Shown: positions 34,023 to 46,863, numbered from the stretch's first letter. The stretch: DNA of 64,000 bases from Poa pratensis (GCA_947311845.1 CAMZMU010000012.1:8704661-8768660), one strand, 5' to 3'. The notes: generated by a model not told the origin, from the letters alone. Made by a program: numbers and translations.

Positions 34023-35575
34023 CGAAGAACCAACAAAACTTGAGCAACATGAGAAGTGTGCTCTTCCAAAGACTTGCTATAGATAAGGATGTCGTCAAAG
34101 TATACCACAAAAAATTTCCCAATGAAAGGACGCAAAACAAGATTCATGAGACGCATAAAAGTAGAAGGTGCATTGGAAAGACCAAATGGCATGACAAGCC
34201 ATTCATAAAGACCAAGCTTTGTTTTAAATGCGGTCTTCCATTCATCACCTTCACACATTCTTATTTGGTGATATCCACTTTTAAGATCAATTTTGGAGAA
34301 TATAGCGGAACCACAAAGCTCATCAATGTCATCAAGTCGAGGGATAGGATGGCGATACCGAACGGTTATGGCGTTGATGGGGCGACAATCCATGCAAAGG
34401 CGAAGAGTGTTCTCGTTCTTGGGTACCAAGATGACGGGCACGGCGCACGGACTCAAGCTCTCGCGGATATGTCCCATGGCAAGAAGTTCTTGTATTTGCC
34501 GCTCGATCTCCTTCGTCTCCTCGGGGTTGGTGTGGTAGGGAGCGCGGTTTGGTAGCGGTGCGCCGGGAACAAGGTCGATGCGGTGCTCGATTCCGCGTAG
34601 AGGAGGTAGTCCCGGTGGCACTTCTTGAGGGAAGACATCTTCAAAGTCCTTCAAAAGAGACAACAAAGAAGGAGGAAGGTTTGTGAAATTGTTAGTCATA
34701 GGAACTTCACCCTTGCATATGAGCACATAGTGGAGGGTGGATGGGTTCTCTCTCAACTCCCTTATCACTCTTTTGGTGGCACATAGTGTAAGTTTTGTGG
34801 GAACTCTCTTTGAAGTGTCACACTCATTTGGCTTGTGGCTCTCACTCACTTTATGGTGGGTCTCTCGCTCACCACTCATCTCACTAGACGAACGATTTTG
34901 TTGTGCCCTTGCAATAGTCTTGGTGTTGTCGGCGATGACTTGGCTTGGTGTCATGGGATGAAGGACGAAGGTCTTGTCGTTGTTCTTGAAGCTATAGTAA
35001 TTAGTCCTTCCATCATGCATAACACCCTTGTCAAATTGCCATGGACGCCCAAGGAGTAAGTGACAAACGTTCATAGGCACAACATCACAATCAACCGTAT
35101 CTTCATAGGCTCCGATCTTGAAGGACACTTGCACCATGTGTTGAATCTTGACGGCTCCGGTATCACTCAACCATTGCACGTGGTAAGGATGTGGGTGCTT
35201 CTTGAAATTCAAGTTGAGCTTATCACAAAGTTCCTTGCTCGCTAGGTTGTGGCAACTTCCACCATCGATGATGACCTTGATGGACTTTCCATTGATTCCC
35301 GCTCTTGTTTGGAACAAGTTCCATCTTTGGTCTTCTTCTACTTGAACATTGGTGGTTAGAGCTCTTGCCACAACCAAGGAAGGGTTGTTGTCGCCATCAC
35401 AATATATCTCACTTTCTTCGTCTTGAGCACTTTGCATTGTGGCGACCTTGTTCAAATAGTTGTACTCATCTTCACTCATTGATTCATACTCTCCCATGTC
35501 ATTGATGATCATGACCTTCTTGTTGGTGCACTCAAAAGATTTGTGCCCTTCTCCGCCGCACTTGTAGCATTGCAA
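34023..35575 (-). pseudogene. E2m CCHC-protease-RT segment (open frame, 3' truncated)
   Basis: One uninterrupted minus-strand frame covers the CCHC knuckle (about 35530-35575), protease (DGGS near 35265), the spacer, and RT up to YFDD (about 34091-34107) and the following helix. It then runs into antisense H sequence. It is the best preserved pol segment of this family in the window and shows that zinc knuckle, protease and RT share one frame. It lacks the RT thumb, RNase H, integrase and 3' LTR. Confidence 0.87.
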
Positions 35576-36909
35576 AAGTCTTGTGCCGGACGAAGATCCT
35601 TGAGGCGCCTTGGTAGCGGGAGGTACTTTCTTGAAAGGTTGAGGCGCTTGAGGTGTCGAAGTAGAGACTCTTGGAGGATCTCGAGTGTTCGCTTGAGGAA
35701 GAGCTTATGAAGGTGTAGGAGTTGACGAGGAAGGCTTGTTGGTAGAATGCCTTTGTCTTGAGATATTTGAGCTCTTCAAGCACGTGCCGCTCGGCCTTGG
35801 AAGCTTGATGTACTAGCTCAACCAAAGAGGCATATGGTTGAAACTCCACGATCTTCTTGATTGGATAGTTGAGACCATTCATGAAACGAGCCATGGATTG
35901 CTCTTCATACTCGTTGACATTGGCTCTCATCTTGGAGATTTCCATCTCCTTGTAGTACTCGTCAACCGACTTCAAACCTTGCTTTAACTCTTGCAACTTC
36001 TTATATAAGTCTCTAGTGTAATGGCTTGGCACGAAGCGCTTGTACATTGTTTCTTTCATTTCGACCCAAGTGTCAATTGGTTGTTGGTGGTTAGCGACAC
36101 GAGCATCTTGTAGTTGTTCCCACCACAAGAGGGCATACTCTTCAAACTCCATCAATGTTATCGTCATGACCCATTGTGTTGGCTTGACTCGCTATCACTT
36201 GACTCGGAGCGGTGGTGTTGTGGACGATCATGTGGAAGTTCTTGACGAGGACGAGGGTCATGTTGAGGAGGTAGCTCTTGTTGAGGAACGGGTTGTTCGA
36301 CATTGTTCGCATTGTCATGATTTTGATGACGTGGCCTTGGAGGATGACGGGGGTGACGTCCTTGTTCACCAAAGTCATTCGCACCCGGAACGCCATTGTC
36401 ATTTGCCAATGGGTCATGACGATCATGTTGTTGCGGTGGTGGTGATGGTATGCGTTCATGACGATCATCATTTTGGTGAGGTTGTTCTTGATGCGCATTG
36501 GTATTGTTCGCGTGAAGATCATGTGGTTGTTCAACGTGAGGATGAGGTCGTTCATGGCGTCGCGCCTTGGATCATGTTGACGTTCTTGTCGAGGTTCATG
36601 ACGTCCATGACGTGCGTGTGTCGACCTTGAGGAGCTTCTTGTACGGCTTGAGTGTGAAGACGCTCGTTGTCGCACAAGGTTGTTGCTAGCTTCGGTCATC
36701 CGCTCCATATTTGCTTCTTGAGCTTGCATGCGGTCGTTGAAGGTGTTCTCTTGATTTTGAAGACGGCGCTCGTAGCGTCCTAGGTTATCACGAAGAAAGT
36801 GTCGCATACCAACAAGCTATGATTGTGTGACATAGCCATGATCACCGCGAACTCCACCATGGATTTCATCGTCCGAGCTTGAGCTTCCGTTTGTACTTCC
36901 CCTAAACAT
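35532..36909 (-). pseudogene. E2m gag with internal deletion
   Basis: Starts at ATG 36909 (MFRGSTNG on the minus strand). The Arg/His-rich N-terminus is followed near 36150-36170 by a deletion that removes the start of the gag domain (the FYGTSDPEAYFSWV part present in E1). About 17 filler bases lie at the join. The rest (35532-36150) is a clean frame through ALLWWEQ to the CCHC knuckle. Further frame changes occur in the N-terminal part. Confidence 0.8.
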
Positions 36910-36952
36910 TTTCTCAAGATCAAGTGAGATATGTGGTACGGAAGAACCAAGA

Positions 36953-38028
36953 TGATGTAGCCCGACCTACGTCTCCTACAACAAGTGGCCCAATGACAAG
37001 AGCAAGAATCAAAGCTATCCATGATAAGGTGAATTCGCTCCTATCTATGTGTGATCTCGACACTCCTTTGAATGGGTTGCTACTTCATTCGGATACGTTG
37101 TGCATACTCAGGAACAACCACCAAGAAGATCAAGAAGCAAGTGCAGAAGATGGCCAAGAGACGAGTCGAGAAGAAGATGAAGAAGACGAAGCATCAGCAC
37201 AGCGGTACTACCGCCAGGCGGGCCGGTACTACCGCCAGGTCCCAGGCAGCCGCGCTACCGCTGAAGAGGAAGACCTGCGCAGAACTCCAGGCAGCGGTCT
37301 ACCGCTTGCACAGCGGTACTACCGCCGAACCCAGATCACGGTACTACCGCCAGAGGTACCGCTGGAGGTACCGGCACGCCCGAAAACGCCACTGGATACC
37401 CCTACGGTACCTCCCGGTACCCGCTTCGTACTAACGCCAGCGAGTGCAATTAATCCCAGCGGTACTACCGCTGGCATAGCGGTACTACCGCTGGATCTGG
37501 GAAGATTCGGGCTGAAGCCCATGTAACGGCCCACAACTTACCCCTTCGCCTCGTGGACTATAAATACTCCTCCTCAGCCTAGGGTTAGGGTTAGACTATG
37601 ATTTGAGAACTAAAGTAGAGCTAGACTCCTTCTTCTCAAAGTGTCTCCTTCCTCCTTTGGAGATGAATCAAGACCTCCACATGTGGAGATGAACCAAGGC
37701 CTCCTCTTGAGGAGAAGATCCCTGCGTGGATACCAAGGCTCCACTTGTAGTTGCGATTACTTGCTAATCTTCCATCTTTAGGTGGCTAGGTTGGATTGGT
37801 TGGATTGACCAATTGGACAAACAATCCTAAGAGTAAGGTGTGCTTGGGAGAGGAGGATTGGGGGCTGCCCTCGGGGATTTGTTACCAGTCGATTCTTGCC
37901 GGGTTGCTACTTGCTATTTACCCTTGTGTGTTTGATTTCCCCTCTTTGTGTTCATCGTTCTTCGCGTGTTCTTCGTGTTCATCCTTCCCTCCGCACAAAT
38001 CCGTGAAAATCGGGACCTACCCGCATCA
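36953..38028 (+). repeat. 5' LTR of E3
   Basis: 1,076 bp, TATA box 37559-37566 and the TAGGGTTAGGGTTAG stretch just after. Both ends match the E1 LTR closely, but the middle of U3 (about 37110-37500) is largely different sequence, again carrying CGGTACTACCG palindromes. Confidence 0.92.
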
Positions 38029-38030
38029 TA

Positions 38031-38042
38031 TGGTATCAGAGC
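38031..38042 (+). promoter_or_regulatory. primer binding site of E3
   Basis: TGGTATCAGAGC, two bases after the LTR. Confidence 0.9.
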
Positions 38043-39214
38043 TCTAGGTTGACACGGATTTGTTTTGTGTTTCCACCAAAATCCACCAAATTTTTCTTCG
38101 TTTTTGAGAAATTCGAAAATTTCCACCAAAAATAGCCTTGCCTTGATTCGAGCCGATCTGTCGATTCGTTGCGTTTTTGGTAGTTTTTGTCCATGGATCT
38201 GTTGCTTTAGGACCCCCTCCACCTTTGTTTGCGTTCCCTAGCCTTAATTTTGCCAATTTCCCACGAATTCGAGGATTTTCGAGCCCAATTTCCGCCCAAA
38301 TTCGAGTCAAAATCGCGCAGATTCGTGCGCGCGGTACTACCGCCGCAGCGGTACTACCGGGCGGACCAGCGGTACTACCGCCAGGGCAGATTTTTCAGCA
38401 AATTTTTCTTTTCCTCGGTTCGTTTTGGCATTTCCTCTTTGGTTTGAGTCCTTTCTTGGTGTGCTACGTCTACACACATCGACAAGCTTCCGCAGCAACG
38501 CATCATCAACGCCAAGCGACGACGACACCAAGGACTCGACATTCCCCCACCACCATATTCCGTTGTGAGCCCTTCTTCCTTTCGCGCAACTTGACCTATT
38601 GGACTAGCTCGGTGATATTGCGAGGCATTGCACGTGTTGAGTGTTTGTCTTCAAGTATTGGCGAGTGTGTATCGTTAGAGAGCTTGGCACTAGCAAAAGA
38701 GAAGGAATCATCGTCAAAAAGCAAAAATCAAAAAAAAAGAGAAAAGAAAAGAATCAAGTGGTGCCAAGTTCATCTCTTGTAGGTTGCGACAAAGCTAAGA
38801 CCGCCAAAGTGAGTGTGAGTGTTAACTCTTGTGCAAATCCGTTGCCCACAAAAAGCAATTGAGCTAGCGTCCTTCTTGTGTTGGGTGACATTTGAGCACG
38901 TAGTCTTCGTTAGGTTGTCTATCTTCGAGTGCTCGCCCTTTGGTCGCCCAACCCCATCATTCGCTTTTGTGTGTGTTTCTTGATACTTTGTGGTTGGAGT
39001 TTCTTTGGTAATTTGATCATTGTGGATTTTCTCTACCTTTGACAATATACTTGTCGGCGGGTTTGCTTGTTTCGTTTGCCACTTCATACCTTCCTATCCT
39101 CATAAGTGTGTGTGTTGGGTGTTAGAACCGGATACTCTCCTCTCAAGCCACATTATACTTGGGATATAGTTTGTCTTGGTTTTTCCTTACCACATCTCAC
39201 TTGTTCTTGAGAAA
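38043..39214 (+). other. untranslated leader of E3
   Basis: About 1.17 kb without a convincing ORF. Three CGGTACTACCG palindromes lie at about 38332-38382. Confidence 0.7.
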
Positions 39215-40790
39215 ATGTTTAGGGGAAGTACAAACGGAAGCTCAAGCTCGGAAGAGGAAATCCATGGTGGAGTTCGCGGTGATCATGGCTATGTCACACA
39301 ATCGGAGCTTGTGGCATGCGACACTTTCTTCGTGTAACATAGACGCTACGAGCGCCGTCTTCAAAATCAAGACAACACCTTCAACGACCGCATGATGCTA
39401 AGAAGCAATATGGAGCGGTTGACCGAAGCTATCAACAACCTTGCGCGACAACGAGCTTCTTCACACTCAAGCCGTACAAGAAGCACCTCAAGGTCGACAC
39501 AAGCACGTCATGGACGTCATGAACCTCGACAAGAACGTCAACATGATCCAAGGCGCGACGCCCATGAACGACCTCCTCCTACGTTGAACAACCACATGAT
39601 CTTCACGCGAACAATGCCAATGCGCATCAAGAACAACCTCACCAAAATGATGATCGTCGTGAACGCATACCATCACCACCACCGCAACAACGTGATCGTC
39701 ATGACCCATTGGCTAATGACAATGGCGTTCCGGGTGCGAATGACTTTGGTGAACAAGGACGTCACCCTCGTCATCCTCCAAGGCCACGTCATCAAAACCA
39801 TGACAATGCGAACAATGTCGAGCAACCCGTTCCTCAACAAGAGCTACCTCCTCAACATGCGCCTCGTCAAGAGCTTCCTCATGATCGTCACCAACACCAA
39901 CGTTCCGAGTCAAGTGATAACGAGTCAAGCCAACACAATGGTGATGGACTCAACCGAAGGAGACGTGGACGTGCATTCCCACGTGGTGGCCACCGTGACG
40001 ACTATGATGACTTGACCAACGTCCGCTTTGACATACCCAAGTTCTACGGCACAAGTGATCCGGAAGCTTACTTCTCATGGGTACTCAAGGTTGACAAGAT
40101 CTTCCGCGTGCAACGCTTCTCCGACACAAGAAGGTTGCCTTAGCCTCGATGGAGTTTGAAGAGTATGCCCTCTTGTGGTGGGAACAACTACAAGATGCTC
40201 GCGTCGCTAACCACCAACAACCAATTGACACTTGGGTTGAAATGAAAGAAACAATGTACAAGCGCTTCGTGCCAAGCCATTACACTAGAGACTTATACAA
40301 GAAGTTGCAAGAGTTGAAGCAAGGTTTGAAGTCGGTTGACGAGTACTACAAGGAAATGGAAATCTCCATGATGAGAGCCAATGTCAACGAGTACGAAGAG
40401 CAATCCATGGCTCGTTTCATGAATGGCCTCAACTATCCATCAAGAAGATCGTGGAGTTCCAACCATATGCCTCTTTGGTTGAGCTAGTACATCAAGCTTC
40501 CAAGGCCGAGCGCCACGTGCTTGAAGAGCTCAAATACCTCAAGACAAAGGCATTCTACGCCAACAAGCCTTCTTCGTCAACTCCTACACCTTCACAAGCT
40601 CTTCCTCAAGCGAACACTCGAGGTCCTCCAAGAGTCTCTACTTCGACACCTCAAGCGCCTCAACCTTTCAAGAAAGTACCTCCCTCCTCCAAGGCGCCTC
40701 AAGGATCTTCGTCCGGCACAAGACTTTGCAATGCTACAAGTGCGGCGGACAAGGGCACAAATCTTTTGAGTGCACCAACAAGAAGGTCAT
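39215..40790 (+). pseudogene. E3 gag, frameshifted
   Basis: ATG 39215. Early indels (39310-39410) scramble the N-terminus. The gag domain is readable at 39709-40143 and 40149-40487 (FYGTSDPEAYF, then EYALLWWEQLQ), with a break between near 40127. The loss of A in TATCCATCAAG (about 40440) is the one also seen in E1. The CCHC knuckle is near 40732-40775. Confidence 0.83.
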
Positions 40791-43010
40791 GATCATCAAT
40801 GACATGGGAGAGTATGAATCTATGAGTGAAGATGAGTACAATGCTTTGAACAAGGTCGCCACAATGCAAAGTGCTCAAGAAGAAGAAATGAGATATATTG
40901 TGATGGCGACAACAACCCTTCCTTGGTTGTGGCAAGAGCTCTAACCACCAATGTTCAAGTGGAAGAAGACCAAAGATGCAACTTGTTTAAACAGAGCGGG
41001 AATCAATGGAAAGTCCATCAAGGTCATCATAGATGGTGGAAGTTGCCACAACCTAGCGAGCAAAGAACTTTGTGATAAGCTCAACTTGAAGTTCAAGAAG
41101 CACCCACATCCTACCATGTGCAATGGTTGAGTGATACCGGAGCCGTCAAGATTCAACACATGGTGCAAGTGTCCTTCAAGATTGGAGCCTATGAAGATAC
41201 GGTTGATTGTGATGTTGTGCCTATGAACGTTTGTCACTTACTCCTTGGGCGTCCATGGCAATTTGACAAGGGTGCTATGCATGATGGAAGACAAACTACT
41301 ATAGCTTCAAGAACAACGACAAGACCTTCGTCCTTCGTCCCATGACACCAAGTCAAGTCATCGCCGACAACGCCAAGACTATTGCAAGGGCACAACAAGA
41401 TCGTTCGTCTAGTGAGATGAGTGGTGAGCGAGAGACCCACCATAAAGTGAGTGAGAGCCACAAGCCAAATGAGTGTGACACTTCAAAGAGAGTTCCCACA
41501 AAACTTACACTATTTGCCACAAAGAGAGAGATGAGGGAGTTGAGAGAAACCCATCCACCCTACACTATGTGCTCATATGCAAGGGTGAAGTTTCTATGAC
41601 TAACACTTCACAAACCTTCCTCCTTCTTTGTTGTCTCTTTTGAAGGACTTTGAAGATGTCTTCCCTCAAGAAGTGCCACCGGGACTACCTCCTCTACGTG
41701 GAATCGAGCACCGCATCGACCTTGTTCCCGGCGCACCGCTACCAAACCGCGCTCCTTACCGCACCAACCCCGAAGAAACAAAGGAGATCGAGCGGCAAAT
41801 ACAAGAACTTCTTGCCATGGGACACATCCGCGAGAGCTTGAGTCCGTGTGCCGTGCCCGTCATCTTGGTACCCAAGCACGACAACACTCTTCGCCTTTGC
41901 ATGGATTGTCGCCCCATCAACGCCATAACCGTTCGGTATCGCCATCCTATCCCTCGACTTGATGATATGCTCGATGAGCTTTGTGGTTCCGCTATATTCT
42001 CCAAAATTGATCTTAAAAGTGGATATCACCAAATACGCATGTGTGAAGGTGATGAATGGAAGACCGCATTTAAAACAAAGCTTGGTCTTTATGAGTGGCT
42101 CGTCATGCCATTTGGTCTTTCCAATGCACCTTCTACTTTATGCGTCTCATGAATCATGTTTTGCGTCCTTTCATTGGCAAATTTGTTGTGGTATACTTTG
42201 ACGACATCCTTATTTATAGCAAATCTTTGGAAGAGCACACTTCTCATGTTGCTCAAGTTTTGTTGGTTCTTCGCAATGAAAAGCTTTATGCAAATCTTTC
42301 TAAGTGCACTTTTGCCACCAACAAACTTGTTTTCTTGGGTTTTGTTGTTTCTTCGGATGGAGTCGAAGTCGATGAAGCAAGATACAAGCAATTCGGACTT
42401 GGCCTTTTCCGACATCACTTGAGGAGTTGAGACGTTTTCTTGGTTTTGCCGGATTTTACCGCCGTTTCATCAAGGATTTTTCCACAATTGCTTGCCCCCT
42501 CCATGAACTTACAAAGAAGAATGTACCTTTCATTTGGGGCAATGCACATGATTTTGCTTTCAATGAGCTCAAACGGTTATTAACCGAAGCACCACTCCTT
42601 GCCCTTCCGGATTTCTCTAAGACATTTGAGATTGAATGCGATGCAAGTGGATTGGGCATTGGTGGAGTGCTTATGCAAAATGGTAGACCCATCGCATACC
42701 ATAGTGAGAAACTAGATGGAGCTCGCTTGAATTACCCCATTTATGACAAAGAGTTATTTGCTTTGGTTCGTGTTTTGGATGTGTGGCAACATTACCTTCG
42801 TCCTAAGGAATTTGTCATTCATTCCGACCATGAATCCTTGAAATATTTGAAAAGTCAAACAAATTTGAACAAAAGACATGCTAAGTGGGTTGAGTTCATT
42901 GAGTCTTTCACTTTTGTAATCAAATACAAGAAAGGTAAAGACAATGTGGTCGCGGATGCTCTATCCCGCAAGGCCAACCTACTTACACGTCTTGACATTA
43001 GTGTTTGGGT
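40791..43010 (+). pseudogene. E3 protease, RT and RNase H, frameshifted
   Basis: Protease DGGS lies near 41035. RT occupies 41628-42152, then 42095-42430 in another frame, with YFDD near 42191-42205. RNase H is one clean frame from 42427. It shares with E1 the single-base losses near 41113, 41550, 41607 and 42375. One further break (TTCTACTTTATGCG, about 42135) is private. Confidence 0.86.
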
Positions 43011-43710
43011 TTGGATGAGATTAAAGAGTTGTATGCTACCGATGCTTTCTTTGGAGACATTTTCGCTCAATGTTCGGAGCACAAAGGAATTGGTGATTTC
43101 TATTTGCACAAAGGTTTCTTGTTTAAGGCTAACAAACTATGTATACCCGAGTCTTCGCTTCGTTTGGTCCTTTTGAAGGAATCTCATGGAGGAACACTCA
43201 TGGGTCACTTTGGACGCGACAAGACCTACGCCATGCTTGCCACCAACTACTATTGGCCTAGAATGAAGCGTGATGTGGAACGCCTAGTTCGACGATGTTC
43301 TACATGTCTCAAAGCTAAGTCTACTCTAAACTCTCATGGGTTATACACACCATTGCCTATTCCACATCACCCATGGTCCGATATAGCTATGGATTTTGTC
43401 TTAGGACTCCCACGCACTAAAACAAACAAGGATTCCATCTTTGTCGTCATTGATCGCTTCTCTAAAATGGCACACTTTATACCTTGCAACAAGAGCGACG
43501 ATGCTTCACACATTGCTACTTGTTTTTCAGGGAAATCGTCGTCTTCATGAGTGCCCAAGACCATTGTGTCGGATCGTGACACCAAGTTTGTGAGCTATTT
43601 TTGGAAGACTTTGATGGCCAAGATGGGAATCAAGCAACTATTCTCCACCGCATACCACCCTCAAACCGATGGCCAAACCGAAGTGGTGAACCGAAGCGAT
43701 GAGGATGACC
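43011..43710 (+). pseudogene. E3 integrase, C-terminally deleted
   Basis: The H2C2 zinc-binding region is readable (MGHFGRDKT ... CSTCLKAK, about 43200-43320), then the core with MDFVLG and SDRDTKF. Indels lie near 43522 and 43548. After [11 protein letters not shown] (43695) the sequence jumps to the C-terminal tail, losing about 540 bases that E1 keeps. AAGC is present at both deletion edges in E1, so the join is a 4-base microhomology. Confidence 0.87.
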
Positions 43711-43746
43711 AAGAGTCGAGGACGACTCTTTTCCAAGGGGGGGAGA
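43711..43746 (+). promoter_or_regulatory. pre-PPT hairpin and polypurine tract of E3
   Basis: The 8-bp stem/AGGA loop at 43711-43730 is identical to that of E1, followed by AAGGGGGGGAGA. Confidence 0.8.
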
Positions 43747-44825
43747 TGATGTAGCCCGACCTACGTCTCCTACAACAAGTGGCCCAATGACAAGAGCAAG
43801 AATCAAAGCTATCCATGATAAGGTGAATTCGCTCCTATCTATGTGTGATCTCGACACTCCTTTGAATGGGTTGCTACTTCATTCGGATACGTTGTGCATA
43901 CTCAGGAACAACCACCAAGAAGATCAAGAAGCAAGTGCAGAAGATGGCCAAGAGACGAGTCGAGAAGAAGATGAAGAAGACGAAGCATCAGCACAGCGGT
44001 ACTACCGCCAGGCGGGCCGGTACTACCGCCAGGTCCCAGGCAGCCGCGCTACCGCTGAAGAGGAAGACCTGCGCAGAACTCCAGGCAGCGGTCCTACCGC
44101 TTGCACAGCCGTACTACCGCCGAACCCAGATCACGGTACTACCGCCAGAGGTACCGCTGGAGGTACCGGCACGCCCGAAAACGCCACTGGATATCCCTAC
44201 GGTACCTCCCGGTACCCGCTTCGTACTACCGCCAGCGAGTGCAATTAATCCCAGCGGTACTACCGCTGGCATAGCGGTACTACCGCTGGGTCTGGGAAGA
44301 TTCGGGCTGAAGCCCATGTAACAGCCCACAACTTACCCCCTTCGCCTCGTGGACTATAAATACTCCTCCTCAGCCTAGGGTTAGGGTTAGACTATGATTT
44401 GAGAACTAAAGTAGAGCTAGACTCCTTCTTCTCAAAGTGTCTCCTTCCTCCTTTGGAGATGAATCAAGACCTCCACATGTGGAGATGAACCAAGGCCTCC
44501 TCTTGAGGAGAAGATCCCTGTGTGGATACCAAGGCTTCCGCTTGTAGTTGCGATTACTTGCTAATCTTCCCTCTTTGAGTGGCTAGATTGGATTGGTTGG
44601 GTTGACCAATTGGACAAACAATACTAAGAGTAAGGTGTGCTTGGGAGAGGAGGATTGGGGGCTGCCCTCGGGGATTTGTTACCAGTCGATTCTTGCCGGG
44701 TTGCTACTTGCTATTTACCCTTGTGTGTTTGATTTCCCCTCTTTGTGTTCATCGTTCTTCGCGTGTTCTTCGTGTTCATCCTTCCCTCCGCACAAATCCG
44801 TGAAAATCGGGACCTACCCGCATCA
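43747..44825 (+). repeat. 3' LTR of E3
   Basis: 1,079 bp, TATA box 44355-44362. Compared with the 5' LTR, most differences are single bases scattered through U3 and near 44540-44625. Confidence 0.92.
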
Positions 44826-45987
44826 CAAGATAAACTATATCCCACGAATAATGTAGCTTGAGAGGAGCGAATCCGGTTCTCACACCCAACACACACACTT
44901 ATGAGGATAGGAAGGTATGAAGTGGCAAACGAAACAAGCAAACCCGACGACAAGTATATTGTCAAAGGTAGAGAAAATCCACAATGATCAAATTACCAAA
45001 GAAACTCCAACCACAAATGATGAAGAAACACACACAAAAGCGAATGATGGGGTTGGGCGACCAAAGGGCGAGAACTCGAAGATAGACAACCTAACGAAGA
45101 CTACGTGCTCAAATGTCACCCAACACAAGAGGGACGCTAGCTCAATTGCTTTTTGATGGGCAACGGATTTGCACAAGAGTTACACACTCACTCACTTTGC
45201 CGGTATAAGCTTTGTCGCAACCAACAAGAGATGATACTTGGCACCACTTGATTCTTTTCTCTTCTCTTTTTTTTTTGATTTTTGCTTTTTGACGATGATT
45301 CCTTCTCTTTTGCTAGTGCCAAGATCTCAAACGAAACACACTCGCCAATACTTTAAGACAATCACTCGAACAAGTGCAATGCCCCGCAATATCAAAGAGC
45401 TAGTCCGATAGGTCAAGGTACATGAAAGGAAGAAGGGCTCACAACGGATTATGATGGTGGGGAAATGTCGAGTAGTTGGTGGCTGCGGAAGCTTGTCGAT
45501 GTCGTAGACGTAGGGCACACCAAGAAAGGACTCAAACCAAAGAGGAAATGGCAGAACGAACCGAGGAAGAAAGAAAAATTTGCTCTGAAAACCTGCCCGG
45601 CGGTAGTACCGCTCGTTCTGCCCCGGTAGTACCGGTCGGTCGCGGTGCTCCGGTAGTACCGGAAGTCTGGCCGGTAGTACTGGTGGACTCGAAATCTGGA
45701 GTTGTTCTTCGCGATTTGGGCGGAAATTGAGCTCGAAAAATCCTCAAATTCGTGGAAAATTGGCAAAATTAAGGCTAGGAAACGCAAACAAAGGTGGAGG
45801 GGGTCCTAAAGCAACAGATCCATGGACAAAATCTACCAAAAACGCAACGAATCGACAGATCGGCTCGAATCAAGGCAAGGCTATTTTTGGTGGAAATTTT
45901 CGAATTTCTCAAAAACGAAGGAAAATTTGGTGGATTTTGGTGGAAACACAAAACAAATCCGTGTCAACCTAGAGCTCTGATACCATA
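44826..45987 (-). other. E2m leader and primer binding site
   Basis: Minus-strand leader continuing from 36952 once E3 is removed. The PBS is at 45974-45985 (minus strand TGGTATCAGAGC). CGGTACTACCG-type palindromes lie near 45600-45685 on this strand. No protein is supported. Confidence 0.85.
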
Positions 45988-46291
45988 TGATGTGGGTTGG
46001 TCCCGATTTTCACGGATTTGTGCGGAGGGAACGATGAACACGAAGAACACGCGATGAACACGAAGAACACAAAGAGGGGAAATCAACACACAAGGGTAAA
46101 TAGCAAGTAGCAACTCGGCAAGACTCAATTGGTAACAAATCCCCGAGGGTAGCCCCCAATTCTCCTCTCCCAAGCACACCTCTTACTCTTAGGATTGTTT
46201 GTCCAATTGGTCAATCCAACCAATCCAATCTAGCCACTCGAAGAGGGAAGATTAGCAAGTAATCGCAACTACAAGCGGAAGCCTTGGTATC
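45988..46291 (-). repeat. E2m 5' LTR, R/U5 remnant
   Basis: 304 bp of the LTR 3' end (plus-strand start TGATGTGGGTTGG, as in the solo LTR). It is broken at GGTATC by the D-family LTR that begins at 46292. The U3 part is not found further right in this window. Confidence 0.85.
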
Positions 46292-46863
46292 TGATGTAGA
46301 TGTTTGCCCGATCTTTCACCGCAAGAACCACCGGATAACTATTCTTCCAATCACGGGAGTAATCCGCGTAACCTGAAGAACGAGAGAACGAATCCCACAG
46401 CGAGCAACGAGATGATGAACACCACGCCTCACGCCAAGCTCGACAACCCTTGACAGATTCAAGGACCTTCTCGCCATGCACGATAACCCTTGACAAATTC
46501 AAGAACACTCATGCCTCAATTTATTGGATAACTAACGAACGTCCGAGACGCCGTCACGCCGGTCCCTTGGGACGGAGGCAACCTTGAACACAATGTTCTA
46601 CATAATTTTCAACTCTCCTAAAACCCTAGCCGCTGGCTCCTTTATATAGGAGGCCAATCAACTAGTTGGTTGGACAAACCCCAAACCGAACCTAACACGA
46701 CTCTAAACCTAGTTGGACTCGAACCGGATACAAACCGACCTATGGCGGGTTTGGCCTAACATGGCACGCAGGCCTAGTTAACACTACCTTAGACTTTTAC
46801 ATATCATTTAAATATGTCCTAGCGTGTCAACCAACCAACACGATGCCGACGATGCCCTCATCA
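46292..46863 (-). repeat. 3' LTR of D
   Basis: 572 bp; sense start TGATGAGGGC, end CTACATCA. The sense TATA box (TATATAAA) is at 46641-46648, followed about 12-20 bases downstream by a telo-box (AAACCCTAG on the plus strand, 46621-46629). Confidence 0.85.

Larger units (their letters stand above)
36953..44825 (+). mobile_element. gypsy element E3 with TSD CAAGA
   Basis: CAAGA at 36948-36952 and 44826-44830 flanks two TGATGTAGCCCGACC-type LTRs. The target is the leader of E2m; removing E3 restores a continuous E2m leader. The interior has gag to integrase in order but frameshifted. Integrase is cut after EVVNRS and fused to the [11 protein letters not shown] tail. By eye about 13 differences separate the two LTRs. 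Confidence 0.93.

Noticed and set aside
34007..34555. Long plus-strand frame 33473-34555 as one protein
   Set aside because: After 34022 it reads antisense through inverted RT, so the C-terminal half is an artefact of the junction.
44917..45156. Small ORFs such as MKWQTKQANP repeated near each leader
   Set aside because: They are antisense (or sense in E2m) readings of the conserved retrotransposon leader and repeat with each copy. No sign of selection is visible here.
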